From: CBDAQV01 sp965199335
Lineage (GTDB): Bacteria > Pseudomonadota > Alphaproteobacteria > CALMVH01
DNA: 64,000 nucleotides
NCBI GenBank assembly: GCA_965199335.1
Contig: CBDAQZ010000001.1
Location: 434,001-498,000 of the forward strand
Direction of reading: 5' to 3'
The notes below the pieces were generated by a model, which saw only the letters and a list, made by a program, of their open reading frames with translations, had not been told where the DNA came from and searched no databases. Position 1 is the first letter of the stretch; every line of letters starts with the position of its first letter. Both the position numbers and the translations under genes were made by a program. Positions 42,656 to 51,786 of the stretch are shown here, piece after piece.

Positions 42656-42967
42656 TTATTTGTCACCCGTGACCAGTTCGTTTTCAACTCTGTCGTTGGC
42701 CACGGCAAGAATCGCACGCTGCAATATGGCAAGCGTTCCGTTTACCTCTCTCGTGTTTTCAGGATGCTGATCCATGAAAGCCTTTATGTATGAGGCGGCA
42801 AAAATCCTGGCCGCTCGGGCAAAGCCGCAACCAGCCGAACGGTGACGATCGATGGTCTCATACAGACCGGCCATGCACATGCCTTCCAGCATCGAAACCA
42901 GTATGAGCGTTTCCTCCGTCTCATCATCGGCGGTCATGTAGAACTTATCGTTTTGCGGATAAATCAT
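42656..42967 (-). CDS. Uncharacterised small protein
   Basis: A 103-residue protein starting MIYPQNDKFYMTADDETE. It is mostly helical, with Cys and Met residues in the middle (LEGMCMAGLYETIDRH). There is no signal peptide. I chose the ATG at 42967 because GGAG lies just upstream; an ATG ten codons further up is less likely. It shares its strand with the 42030-42500 gene. No family is recognised. Confidence 0.55.
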   Translation of the reverse strand: MIYPQNDKFYMTADDETEETLILVSMLEGMCMAGLYETIDRHRSAGCGFARAARIFAASYIKAFMDQHPENTREVNGTLAILQRAILAVANDRVENELVTGDK

Positions 42968-43121
42968 TTTTTCTCCGTCGCTCAACGTGCAACGCAAGAA
43001 TATACGTTAACTCAAACAAGTACCGAATGCAACTTTTCTACACATTTACCATACATAATAGTGGAGGTTTGAGCCAGTATGTGGTAAATATTCTGTTAAT
43101 AATATTAATGGGAGTGATAGT

Positions 43122-43289
43122 ATGAATGACAACCGTAAATCCATCCTGCAACAAGCGCTCGAGTCTGTAAGCGGAGCTTGTGAGTGCGGCGACATAACCG
43201 ATCGCCAGTTTCGTGACATGCTCGAAGAGTTCAAAATAAAGCTGGACGAGATTGAAACCAAAGAAGCCGCCAAGAAGCAGTCACATTGA
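43122..43289 (+). CDS. Small 55-residue protein
   Basis: Starts MNDNRKSILQQALESVSGAC and ends with a Lys-rich helix. A good ribosome-binding sequence GGAG lies seven bases before the ATG, preceded by an AT-rich promoter-like stretch. The product is charged, helical and cytosolic with two Cys residues. It reads toward ahcY, 76 bases upstream of it. No family is recognised; ribosome-binding site and codon use support translation. Confidence 0.55.
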   Translation: MNDNRKSILQQALESVSGACECGDITDRQFRDMLEEFKIKLDEIETKEAAKKQSH

Positions 43290-43365
43290 GGGGTGGTAGG
43301 CGAGCCCTCTTGCTCTCGGCCCGTGATGCTTTAATACATCGGAGATCTTCCTCGAAAGGTTCCGC

Positions 43366-44691
43366 ATGTCTGCATCAGCCCTGGCCACCCAAGTCAATTT
43401 CACGTTTACCGATTGCAAGGTAAAGGATCCGTCCCTTGCCGCGTGGGGCCGCAAGGAAATCACGATAGCTGAAACGGAGATGCCGGGTCTCATGGCCCTG
43501 CGGCAGGAATACAAGGGCAAAAGCCCGCTGAATGGCGCTCGCATCGCAGGCTGCCTGCACATGACAATCCAGACGGCGGTCCTGATCGAGACCCTTGTGG
43601 ATCTCGGTGCGACAGTGCGCTGGTCGTCCTGCAACATATTCTCCACCCAGGATCATGCCGCATCGGCGATCGCTGCCGCCAACATCCCTGTTTTTGCCTG
43701 GAAAGGAATGGAAGAGGACGAGTTCTGGTGGTGCATCGAACAGACCATAAAGGGACCTGACGGCTGGACCCCTAACATGATCCTGGACGATGGCGGTGAT
43801 CTGACCGTGTTGATGCATGAAAAATATCCCGACATGCTGAAGGATGTGAAGGGTCTGTCGGAGGAAACGACAACCGGTGTTCACCGACTGTACGAAATGC
43901 AGAAGGCCGACCTCCTGAAGGTTCCGGCATTCAACGTCAATGACAGCGTCACCAAATCCAAGTTTGACAATCTGTATGGCTGCCGCGAAAGCCTGGTCGA
44001 CGGAATCAAGCGCGCGACCGACGTGATGATCGCGGGCAAGGTCGCGGTGGTCGCCGGGTATGGCGACGTCGGCAAGGGTTCGGCGGCGTCGCTCCGCAGC
44101 CAGGGTGCCCGCGTGCTTGTAACGGAAGTCGATCCGATCTGCGCGCTGCAGGCGGCGATGGAGGGCTACCAGGTCGTGACCATGGAAGATGCGGCGCCGC
44201 TGGGCGATATCTTCGTAACCGCGACCGGCAATATCGACGTCATTACGATCGAGCACATGCGTGCCATGAAGGATCGCGCGATCGTGTGCAACATCGGTCA
44301 CTTCGACAGCGAGATCCAAATCGCGGCGCTGCAGAATCACAAGTGGGAAGAGGTGAAGCCTCAGGTCGACGAAGTCGTGTTCCCCGACGGCAAGCGCCTG
44401 ATCGTTCTGGCCAAGGGCCGTCTGGTGAACCTTGGCTGCGGCACGGGTCACCCCAGCTTCGTCATGAGCGCCTCTTTCACCAACCAGGTGCTGGCCCAGA
44501 TCGAGCTGTGGCAGAACAGCAGCAAGTATGAAAACAAGGTCTACGTCCTGCCCAAGCACCTCGACGAGAAGGTTGCGCGGCTGCACCTGGAAAAGGTAGG
44601 AGCCAAGCTGACCAAGCTGACCGAAAAGCAAGCCGAGTACATCAGCGTTGCCGAGGGCGGACCGTTCAAGGGCGATGCTTACCGGTACTGA
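43366..44691 (+). CDS. ahcY: Adenosylhomocysteinase
   Basis: Hydrolyses S-adenosylhomocysteine to adenosine and homocysteine, clearing the product inhibitor of methyltransferases. The 441-residue protein has the family motifs RIAGCLHMTIQTAVLIETL, SSCNIFSTQDHAA and NVNDSVTKSKFDNLYGCRES, where an active-site Lys-Asp pair lies. The NAD-binding glycine loop VAGYGDVGKGSAASLRSQG is present, and the protein ends FKGDAYRY, the normal conserved C-terminus. Neighbours (a peptidase and a DivL-like kinase) are co-directional. I see no sequence resembling the S-adenosylhomocysteine riboswitch in the 76-base leader. Confidence 0.98.
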   Translation: MSASALATQVNFTFTDCKVKDPSLAAWGRKEITIAETEMPGLMALRQEYKGKSPLNGARIAGCLHMTIQTAVLIETLVDLGATVRWSSCNIFSTQDHAASAIAAANIPVFAWKGMEEDEFWWCIEQTIKGPDGWTPNMILDDGGDLTVLMHEKYPDMLKDVKGLSEETTTGVHRLYEMQKADLLKVPAFNVNDSVTKSKFDNLYGCRESLVDGIKRATDVMIAGKVAVVAGYGDVGKGSAASLRSQGARVLVTEVDPICALQAAMEGYQVVTMEDAAPLGDIFVTATGNIDVITIEHMRAMKDRAIVCNIGHFDSEIQIAALQNHKWEEVKPQVDEVVFPDGKRLIVLAKGRLVNLGCGTGHPSFVMSASFTNQVLAQIELWQNSSKYENKVYVLPKHLDEKVARLHLEKVGAKLTKLTEKQAEYISVAEGGPFKGDAYRY

Positions 44692-44694
44692 TCG

Positions 44695-46749
44695 ATGACT
44701 GACGCTGCCTTGGACGATCCTTTTCTCTGGCTGGAAGAAACAGAGGGGGAGCGGGCACTGAATTGGGTCCGCGCTCAGAACGAGCGTTCTTTGGCGGTGT
44801 TGAAGGGCGATCCACGTTACCAGAAATTCTATGAGCAGGCGTTGGCGATCCTGAACGCGCAGGACAAGATCCCCTGGGTCGGATTCGGCAAGGGCGATGC
44901 AATGGGCAATTTCTGGCAGGACGAAACCCATGTCCGCGGACTTTGGCGCGAAACGACGCTTGACAGCTACCGCACCGATACGCCGCAATGGCAGACCATC
45001 CTGGACATCGACGCTCTTGCCGCAACTGAGAGCGCAAACTGGGTTTACAAGGGGGGAGCGTCCTTGTCGCCCGAGCTGCGCAAGTCCCTCGTCTATCTTT
45101 CGGATGGCGGCAAAGACGCCTACGAGATGCGCGAGTTCGACAAGGTCGCAAGACAATTCGTGACCGGTGGTTTTGCCGCGCCAGAGGGCAAACAGAACAT
45201 AGCGTGGATCGATAACGATACACTGCTGATCGCCCGCGATTGGGGCGAGGGAACCATGACCAAATCCGGCTATGCGTTCGTGCTGAAACGATGGACGCGT
45301 GGGCAGTCCCTCGATCAGGCCGTGGAAGTGTTCCGGGGGACGGTAGACGATGCCTGGGTCAGCCCTTCGGTCCTGCGTTCAGACGACATGCTGCGTGTGG
45401 ACGCCGTCATAGCGCTGCGTGGTCTGAACTTTTATGACTATGAATATTACCTGCTCGAGGCATACGGGCAGGCAGTCTTGCCGCGCCAGCTGCCGTTCCC
45501 GAAGAAATTCGGAATTTCCAGCTATGTATCCGGGCAGGTCGTTTTCGAACTGAACGAGGCGTGGCCGGAATACGGTCTTCTTTCGGGCGACATTGCCTCA
45601 TTCGATCTCAAGACCCTGATCGATACCGGCAAGATCGAGAGTCAGTTGATTTTCAGGCCAAACAACAGGCAATCGGTCGCGGGCGTTTCCTCAACGCGCG
45701 AGGTTCTGACTTTCGGTATTCTGGACAATGTCAAAAGCGAAATCAGGACCGCCCGGTTTACCGATGGGAAATGGCGGATAGCCGAACTAAGTCTTCCGAA
45801 AAACGCTTCGATCGATGTCACCGGTGCCGCGCCCGAGGACAACCGCATCCTGCTCAGCGTCACCGATTTCCTGACCCCGACCACGATGTTGCTGGGCGAC
45901 CTCGACACCGGCATGATCGAGACCTTGAAACAGGCCCCCGCACGCTTCGATGGTTCGCGTCACGTGACCGAACAACTGGAGGCGGTATCCAAGGATGGCA
46001 CCCGCATTCCCTATTTCGTGATCCGCCCGAAGGATTTGAAATTTGATGGCAGTGCACCGACGCTGCTCTATGGCTATGGTGGATTCCAAGTATCGCTCAA
46101 GCCAAGTTATAATGCCGTCAGCGGCAAGCTGTGGCTCGAAAATGGCGGCGTTTACGTGCTGGCCAATATCCGCGGCGGCGGCGAGTTCGGGCCGAATTGG
46201 CACCAGGCGGCCCTGAAGGAAAATCGCCAGATAGCGTTCGATGATTTCTTTGCCGTGGCCGACGATCTTATCAAGCGCGGGATAACTTCGCCGCGCCGGC
46301 TCGGTATCATGGGTGGCTCGAATGGTGGCCTGCTGATGGGTGCGGCCTTGACGCAAAGACCCAAGCTTTACAATGCCGTCATCATCCAGGTGCCGCTGCT
46401 GGACATGCTGCGCTACACGGTCATGGGCGGGGCGGGGGCATCATGGATCGGTGAGTACGGGGATCCTGAAATCCCGGAGGAACGGGCTTTTATCGAAGCA
46501 TACTCGCCCTATCAAAAACTGATTTCAGGCCAACCCTATCCAGAAGTGTTCATCCTGACTTCTACCAAGGACGACCGGGTCCATCCCGGCCACGCGCGCA
46601 AAATGGTGGCACGACTGCTGGAGCTTGGCTATCGTGTTCTTTATTATGAAAATATCGACGGCGGTCATGGCGCCGCAGCCAATCTGATAGAGACCGCGCA
46701 GCGCCAGGCCCTGGAATATACCTATCTTAGCCGGCAGCTTATGGATTGA
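44695..46749 (+). CDS. Prolyl oligopeptidase (S9A family)
   Basis: A 684-residue serine peptidase that cleaves small peptides, often after proline. The N-terminal part (about residues 60-400) forms the beta-propeller; the C-terminal part is the alpha/beta hydrolase. The triad is Ser 542 in GGSNGGLLMG, an Asp at 626-627 in TKDDRVHPGH, and His 658 in IDGGHGAAAN. No signal peptide is visible, so it is probably cytosolic. It starts three bases after the ahcY stop. Substrate preference cannot be told; a relation to oligopeptidases with relaxed specificity is possible. Confidence 0.92.
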   Translation: MTDAALDDPFLWLEETEGERALNWVRAQNERSLAVLKGDPRYQKFYEQALAILNAQDKIPWVGFGKGDAMGNFWQDETHVRGLWRETTLDSYRTDTPQWQTILDIDALAATESANWVYKGGASLSPELRKSLVYLSDGGKDAYEMREFDKVARQFVTGGFAAPEGKQNIAWIDNDTLLIARDWGEGTMTKSGYAFVLKRWTRGQSLDQAVEVFRGTVDDAWVSPSVLRSDDMLRVDAVIALRGLNFYDYEYYLLEAYGQAVLPRQLPFPKKFGISSYVSGQVVFELNEAWPEYGLLSGDIASFDLKTLIDTGKIESQLIFRPNNRQSVAGVSSTREVLTFGILDNVKSEIRTARFTDGKWRIAELSLPKNASIDVTGAAPEDNRILLSVTDFLTPTTMLLGDLDTGMIETLKQAPARFDGSRHVTEQLEAVSKDGTRIPYFVIRPKDLKFDGSAPTLLYGYGGFQVSLKPSYNAVSGKLWLENGGVYVLANIRGGGEFGPNWHQAALKENRQIAFDDFFAVADDLIKRGITSPRRLGIMGGSNGGLLMGAALTQRPKLYNAVIIQVPLLDMLRYTVMGGAGASWIGEYGDPEIPEERAFIEAYSPYQKLISGQPYPEVFILTSTKDDRVHPGHARKMVARLLELGYRVLYYENIDGGHGAAANLIETAQRQALEYTYLSRQLMD

Positions 46750-46750
46750 A

Positions 46751-46787
46751 GACAGATACCTGCAAGTAAAAATTAACCCTATCTGTC
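46751..46787. repeat. Inverted repeat between the peptidase and kinase genes
   Basis: GACAGATA (46751-46758) and TATCTGTC (46780-46787) are perfect eight-base arms with a 21-base spacer, directly after the peptidase stop and about 37 bases before the kinase start. It may be an operator or a weak hairpin; there is no T run, so it is not a terminator. Confidence 0.35.
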
Positions 46788-46823
46788 CTAACAAACGGTC
46801 TGGTCACTAAGCAGGTCGTAGCC

Positions 46824-49157
46824 TTGTCCGATACCACCTTCGTCCCTTCTGCCAACATGCCCGGTCACCAGCGGTCAAGCCACACATGGCTCGATTTCGG
46901 GCGTAAGGCCAGATTGCGGGCCGAACGTGCCAGCCACGACCGGGCTTTGCTCGACGCGTCGCCTTTAAGCTATGCTGAAATCGCCGATGGGCAGATTATG
47001 GCCAATTCCGAGGCGTGCAGCCTGCTTGGCATACAGGGCGTACTGCCAATCTCGGAATTTTGTGCTTTGGCGGGCGAAAAACACGACGAACTGCGTGCCT
47101 CGATCCAGGGCCTGCTCGATCGGCGGGAACCCTTCAGCTTCGAGATGCCCGTGGCGTCGGGCAAGCATGTGATGATCACCGGGCGTACCGGTACGAGCGA
47201 TGGCAGGCAGATTAGCGTTCTATGGCTCGACGATCATTCCGGTTTCGAAACCGATCGGCGTTTGAACGCCAAACGGCTTGCCGACAAGGAAACCGAATCC
47301 CGCCAGAGCCGGCAGACCCTGGATGTATTGAACTTCCCCTGCTGGCGGCGCGATACACGCGGGCGCCTGATATGGTGCAACCCGGCTTACGCCGCCACTC
47401 TGGATACCACACCGATCGACGTATTGATCGAACAGCGCGAGATCACGGCGACGTTGAAGGATCGCACGGGCCGGACTTTGCACGAGCGCGTATTGCGCGA
47501 CGGCAAGGCGGCGGAGCAGACCAAGCATGTCGTGATCGGCGGCAACCGCCGCCTGATCGAGTTCCACGAATTGCCGATCGAAGGCGGGACGCTGGGATTT
47601 GCGTTCGACATGACGGCGATCGACGATCTGCGGTCAGATCTTTCCCGGCACATCGCCGCGAATGCCGAGGTTCTGGAAACGCTGACGACGGCGGTCGCGG
47701 TGTTCGGTGCCGATCAGAAAATCCAGTTCCACAACAGTGCCTTCTGCACGCTGTGGGGCCTGGACGACAACTGGCTCGAGACCCATCCGCCACTGGCCCA
47801 GATACTTGATGAATTGCGCGACAAGCGTCAGCTGCCGGAGCAGGCGGATTTTCGTAGTTTCAAGCAGGGCTGGATCGCGATGTTCACGTCGCTGGTCGAG
47901 CCGCACCAGGATCTGATGTATCGACCGGACGGTACGGCGATCCGCCTTGCGATCGTGCCGCATCCCATGGGCGGACTGCTGTTCACGTTCGAGGATGTCA
48001 CCAGCCGACTGGCGCTTGAAACCAACTACAATACGTTGATCGCCGTGCAGCGCGAAACGCTCGACAATCTCGGCGAAGGCATCGCGGTGTTCGGTGAGGA
48101 CGGCCGTCTGGATTTGTGGAACCCGTCGTTCGGCCGGATGTGGCGTTTGCCGGAACCGGACCTGACTGGCAGGCCGCATATCACCGAGCTGACCGGCAAG
48201 CTGGACAGCACGATGCTTGCCGGCAAGGATCCGGTGGCGCTGAAGGCGCTTATGATCAGCAACGCACTCGATCGCCTGCCGCGCAGTGGCCGCATCGAAC
48301 GTGGCGATGGATCGGTACTGGAATATCACAGCGTCTTGCTGCCCGACGGCGGCGTGCTGAACAGCTTCCTCGACGTCACGGACAGCGTGCGTGTCGAGCT
48401 GGCCCTGCGTGAAAGGAACGCGGCGCTGATTGCCGCCGACCAGTTGAAGCTGGATTTCCTGGCAAACGTTTCATACCAGCTGCGCACGCCGCTGACGGCG
48501 ATGATCGGTTTCTCCGAAATGCTCATCAAGCAATATTTCGGCGAACTGAACGACAAGCAGATGGAATACGCGAAGGGTGCGCTGGATGCCGGCGAACGCC
48601 TGGTTATGCTGGTCGATGCGATCCTCGATCTTTCGACGATCGAAGCCGGCTACATGCGGCTGCATACCGCGCCTGTCGACGTGGAAAACATGTTCGAGGA
48701 TATCCTGGCCCTGGCCGAGGACTGGACCGACAAGCAGCAGGTCGCGCTGAAGATAGAATGTGCGCCGCAGGTCGGCTCGATCGAAGCCGATGAGCGACGT
48801 GTGAAGCAGGTGCTGCTGAACCTAATCAGCAATGCCCTGAAATTTACGCCCGCTGGCGGCAGCATCACCGTGTCCGCCCAGCGTGTCGCCGCTGTAAGCG
48901 GAGACGAGGAAATCGCCATATCGGTTATCGATACCGGCTCCGGCATACCGGAGGCCGATCAGGCGCGTATCTTCGAACCGTTCGAAAGCGGCAAGCAGCG
49001 CAAGCTCGCCAGCAGCGCGGGCGTTGGGTTGGCCCTGGTAAAGAGTTTCATCAATTTGCACGGTGGCAGGGTCGAACTGGTAAGCACGCCCGGTACCGGC
49101 ACGACCGTGACGTGCTTCCTTCCGGTTTCTCAACCTCAGCGCGTCGAAGAAAATTGA
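46824..49157 (+). CDS. divL: DivL-like PAS sensor (tyrosine in place of the phosphoacceptor histidine)
   Basis: A 777-residue protein with three or four PAS-like regions (about residues 35-530), a HisKA-type dimerisation helix and an HATPase_c domain. The H-box reads FLANVSYQLRTPLTAMIGF, with Tyr 551 where kinases have His. This is the hallmark of DivL, in which the tyrosine lies at position 550 in Caulobacter. The ATP domain is intact (LLNLISNALKFTP, VIDTGSGIPEADQ, GVGLALVKSFI). DivL senses DivK and controls the CckA-CtrA cell-cycle relay. Position next to the tsaE-addBA block supports orthology. The start is TTG at 46824; ATG at 46857 is an alternative. No clear membrane segment is seen. 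Confidence 0.85.
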   Translation: MSDTTFVPSANMPGHQRSSHTWLDFGRKARLRAERASHDRALLDASPLSYAEIADGQIMANSEACSLLGIQGVLPISEFCALAGEKHDELRASIQGLLDRREPFSFEMPVASGKHVMITGRTGTSDGRQISVLWLDDHSGFETDRRLNAKRLADKETESRQSRQTLDVLNFPCWRRDTRGRLIWCNPAYAATLDTTPIDVLIEQREITATLKDRTGRTLHERVLRDGKAAEQTKHVVIGGNRRLIEFHELPIEGGTLGFAFDMTAIDDLRSDLSRHIAANAEVLETLTTAVAVFGADQKIQFHNSAFCTLWGLDDNWLETHPPLAQILDELRDKRQLPEQADFRSFKQGWIAMFTSLVEPHQDLMYRPDGTAIRLAIVPHPMGGLLFTFEDVTSRLALETNYNTLIAVQRETLDNLGEGIAVFGEDGRLDLWNPSFGRMWRLPEPDLTGRPHITELTGKLDSTMLAGKDPVALKALMISNALDRLPRSGRIERGDGSVLEYHSVLLPDGGVLNSFLDVTDSVRVELALRERNAALIAADQLKLDFLANVSYQLRTPLTAMIGFSEMLIKQYFGELNDKQMEYAKGALDAGERLVMLVDAILDLSTIEAGYMRLHTAPVDVENMFEDILALAEDWTDKQQVALKIECAPQVGSIEADERRVKQVLLNLISNALKFTPAGGSITVSAQRVAAVSGDEEIAISVIDTGSGIPEADQARIFEPFESGKQRKLASSAGVGLALVKSFINLHGGRVELVSTPGTGTTVTCFLPVSQPQRVEEN

Positions 49158-50254
49158 TACACCGTGCGATATGTGCGGCAGTCCTCGCGTTGTGTTTCGC
49201 ATTTCCGCAGGCGCACGCTGCGGATGCTGTAAAGTTCGGTATATCGCCCCATCCCGATTCCCTGCTGCCTTTGATCGGATCCGATGCCGGTAAGGCATGG
49301 TACAAGGCCGAAAATCTCACCGTCGATTTCGAAATGATGCGCTGGCGCGACCTGCCGAATGCGGTTGCGACCGGCAAGGTGGATGTCGCGATCAGCGATC
49401 TGGCGATGGTTGTCGCCAATCACGAAAAGCACCCCGATCTGGTGTATTGGTACGGTATCAGCACGATGGATAACGGCTATGCGTTGATGATCCGTCCGGG
49501 CGGATCGTTGAAGACGGTCGAACAGCTGGCGGAAACGCTTCACGATCACGGCCAGGCAGTGCAGGCGGCGACGCTCCAGCTTAGGGACAGGACCGTCATT
49601 GTGACCGGCCAGTCAGAGATGGAACAGGCCTTGTCCATCATCGCACGCAATGCCGGCCTGCATTTCGCCAAGGACGACAGTAGCGAGATCAAGACCATCG
49701 ATCTAAGGCCCGATGACGGGTTGAAGGCATTCGAAGCCGGGCAGGGCGATGCCTTCATGGCACCTCTGGTCCAGCACATGCTGGCTGAGAAAGCGGGCAT
49801 GGTGGAAATGCTGTCGGGCGCCGATTTTGGGGCCGCGCCCATCGTCGGCTTCATCACGACACGGTCCTATGCAGACAGCCATAGGGCCGAGATGTTGAAG
49901 TTGTTGCATCTCTGGTTCAGGACCGTAAATTTCGTTCAGGGGAATGAGCACGAGGCGGCGGAAATTGTCGCTGCCGCGATGGCGAAAGGTGGAACGCCAG
50001 GCTTCACAGCCGCCGACTTCGAAGCTTCGTGGCAGACTCTTGAGCATTATCCATTGTCGGCCCAGGACGCCGCCAACGCGATCCTGGATCCGGATGGCCC
50101 GAACTACTGGAAGATGCGGCAGCAGCAATGCAGCCTCTATTTCTGCTCGGTGGCCGAAGTGCTTCCCGAACCCGTTGACAGCGACAAGGAATTCCTGATG
50201 CCGCAGGTACAAGCTGATTATCTTGCGAAGTATGGAAGCACGGCGGGGAAATAG
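49154..50254 (+). CDS. NMT1/THI5-type periplasmic substrate-binding protein
   Basis: A 366-residue exported protein. The signal peptide is MIHRAICAAVLALCFAFPQA, cleaved near AHA. The mature part resembles nitrate/sulfonate/taurine-type binding proteins: FGISPHPDSLLPLI, the middle LPNAVATGKVDVAISDLAM, and GSLKTVEQLAE. It has late Cys residues (QCSLYFC). No permease or ATPase gene is adjacent, which leaves the substrate open. The TTG at 49154 overlaps the stop of the DivL-like gene (TTGA) and puts the signal at the N-terminus, so I prefer it over the GTG at 49112. Confidence 0.8.
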   Translation: MIHRAICAAVLALCFAFPQAHAADAVKFGISPHPDSLLPLIGSDAGKAWYKAENLTVDFEMMRWRDLPNAVATGKVDVAISDLAMVVANHEKHPDLVYWYGISTMDNGYALMIRPGGSLKTVEQLAETLHDHGQAVQAATLQLRDRTVIVTGQSEMEQALSIIARNAGLHFAKDDSSEIKTIDLRPDDGLKAFEAGQGDAFMAPLVQHMLAEKAGMVEMLSGADFGAAPIVGFITTRSYADSHRAEMLKLLHLWFRTVNFVQGNEHEAAEIVAAAMAKGGTPGFTAADFEASWQTLEHYPLSAQDAANAILDPDGPNYWKMRQQQCSLYFCSVAEVLPEPVDSDKEFLMPQVQADYLAKYGSTAGK

Positions 50255-50268
50255 CTTGGCGAGATCGG

Positions 50269-51279
50269 CTAGCTTCCAGGCACGCCTTTGGTCGTCGAAT
50301 ATTCAAAGTGCAGCACCTCGTCCGGGTAAAGGCGCGCCCGTGCCGCATGCGCCGCCATCGCCGCTTCCGCGAAACCCTGCAGGATAAGCTTGAGCTTGCC
50401 CGGATAACGCGCGATGTCGCCGATCGCGTAAAGGCCCGGCAGACTCGTTTCCAGTGTGGCCGGATCAACGGTTACGTGGTTGTGTTCCAGCGCCATGCCC
50501 CAGTCGGCGATCGGACCCAGTGTCATTGCCAGCCCGAAAAAGGGCAGCAGTACATCGGCTTCCAGTAAGCGTTTCTGGCCCTCCAGATCCTCGACCTCGA
50601 CAGCCGATAACTGGCCAGAGTCTCCTTGCAAGCCGCTGAGCTGGTACGGCACCACCAGGTCGACTATGCCCTCGTGCACCAGATTATGCAGGCGCTCGGC
50701 GCTTTCCGGTGCGCAACGGAATTTATCCCGGCGATGTACCACCATCACTTTCTCGGCAATTTCGGCCAGGCTGATCGCCCAATCGACGGCGCTATCGCCG
50801 CCACCGGCGATTACCACGCGCTTGCCGGCAAAATCGCTGCGCTTCTTGACATAATACAGGACCGATTTGCCCTCGAATTCTTCCAGGTGCTGTAACGGCG
50901 GCCGGTTAGGACCGAAAGCACCCACGCCGGCGGCCAAAATCACCGCGCGCGCATTGATGACCGTACCCAGAGACGTCTCCAGGCGGTAGCCACCTTCGTT
51001 AGCCTCCAGATGTACAACTTGCTGATCCAGGTGATAAACCGGACTGAAGGGGGCTGCCTGCTGTTCCAGCTTGGCGATGAGGTCGGCCGCTTCGATGCTG
51101 GGATGCGCCGGAATGTCGTAGATCGGTTTTTCGGGATATAGCGCGCTGCACTGGCCACCGATCATGTCCAGCGCATCGACCACGTGGCATTTCAGCTTCA
51201 GCATGCCGCATTCGAAGACTGCGAACAGGCCCACCGGGCCGGCTCCGATAATGGCAACGTCAGTAGAGTGGATTGGCAA
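50269..51279 (-). CDS. Ferredoxin/flavodoxin-NADP+ reductase, thioredoxin-reductase-like type
   Basis: A 336-residue FAD enzyme of the second FNR type (similar to YumC), which passes electrons between NADPH and ferredoxin. The FAD-binding loop is VAIIGAGPVGLFAVFE at the N-terminus, then GGQCSALYPEKPIYDIPA, the family signature. The NADPH loop is VVIAGGGDSAVDWAISL, and the late FAD contact is LPGLYAIGDIARYPGKLKLI. The CxxC redox pair of thioredoxin reductase is absent, as expected. It stands on the minus strand inside a plus-strand block and is divergent from tsaE, so it is a separate transcription unit. Confidence 0.93.
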   Translation of the reverse strand: MPIHSTDVAIIGAGPVGLFAVFECGMLKLKCHVVDALDMIGGQCSALYPEKPIYDIPAHPSIEAADLIAKLEQQAAPFSPVYHLDQQVVHLEANEGGYRLETSLGTVINARAVILAAGVGAFGPNRPPLQHLEEFEGKSVLYYVKKRSDFAGKRVVIAGGGDSAVDWAISLAEIAEKVMVVHRRDKFRCAPESAERLHNLVHEGIVDLVVPYQLSGLQGDSGQLSAVEVEDLEGQKRLLEADVLLPFFGLAMTLGPIADWGMALEHNHVTVDPATLETSLPGLYAIGDIARYPGKLKLILQGFAEAAMAAHAARARLYPDEVLHFEYSTTKGVPGS

Positions 51280-51306
51280 GGGAAACTCTCGTAAAGGTTT
51301 CGCTTT

Positions 51307-51786
51307 ATGGAAGCCGCTTTAGAAATGGTCAAACCTTTTGCCACCGTATTTCTGCCGGATGAGGCTGCCACGGCCCGCATGGCGGCCTGTATGGCCCTGC
51401 AGCTGAAGCCTGGCGACGTGCTGCTGCTGGAGGGCGATCTGGGCGCAGGCAAGACCAGTTTCGCCCGGGCGCTGATTCGCGCCCTGTGCGGCCCGGAAAC
51501 CGAGGTGCCGAGTCCCACTTTTACCCTGATGCAGCTATATGAGGCCAGGGACTGCGCCATCGCCCATTTCGACCTTTACCGCCTGTCCGAACCGAACGAT
51601 ATTCTGGAGCTGGGATGGTATTCGGCGCTGGAGGGTATAGTGCTTGTCGAATGGCCGCAGCGTCTTGGTGGGCTGAAACCCGATGCCGCCCTGACTATCT
51701 GCCTATCGTTTGAAGGCAATGGGCGAAAAGCGCAATTTTTGGGAAATGAAGCATGGCATACAATTTCGACGACCGTTCAAGTCTAG
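51307..51786 (+). CDS. tsaE: tRNA threonylcarbamoyladenosine biosynthesis ATPase TsaE
   Basis: ATPase partner of TsaB and TsaD in forming t6A at position 37 of ANN-decoding tRNAs. The 159-residue protein has the Walker A loop EGDLGAGKTSFARAL, the switch-like SPTFTLMQLYEA, and the HFDLYRL and LVEWPQRLG motifs typical of TsaE. The ATG at 51307 is used; an ATG six codons later is possible. The 3' end overlaps the next gene by 34 bases. It opens the conserved alphaproteobacterial block toward addB and addA. Confidence 0.95.
   Translation: MEAALEMVKPFATVFLPDEAATARMAACMALQLKPGDVLLLEGDLGAGKTSFARALIRALCGPETEVPSPTFTLMQLYEARDCAIAHFDLYRLSEPNDILELGWYSALEGIVLVEWPQRLGGLKPDAALTICLSFEGNGRKAQFLGNEAWHTISTTVQV

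Noticed and set aside
43290..43365. Possible S-adenosylhomocysteine riboswitch before ahcY
   Set aside because: The leader is short and I see no match to the conserved core of that riboswitch.
43375..45156. 593-codon minus-strand open frame across ahcY and the peptidase gene
   Set aside because: Both plus-strand genes are certain; the antisense frame spans two genes and has no recognisable domain.
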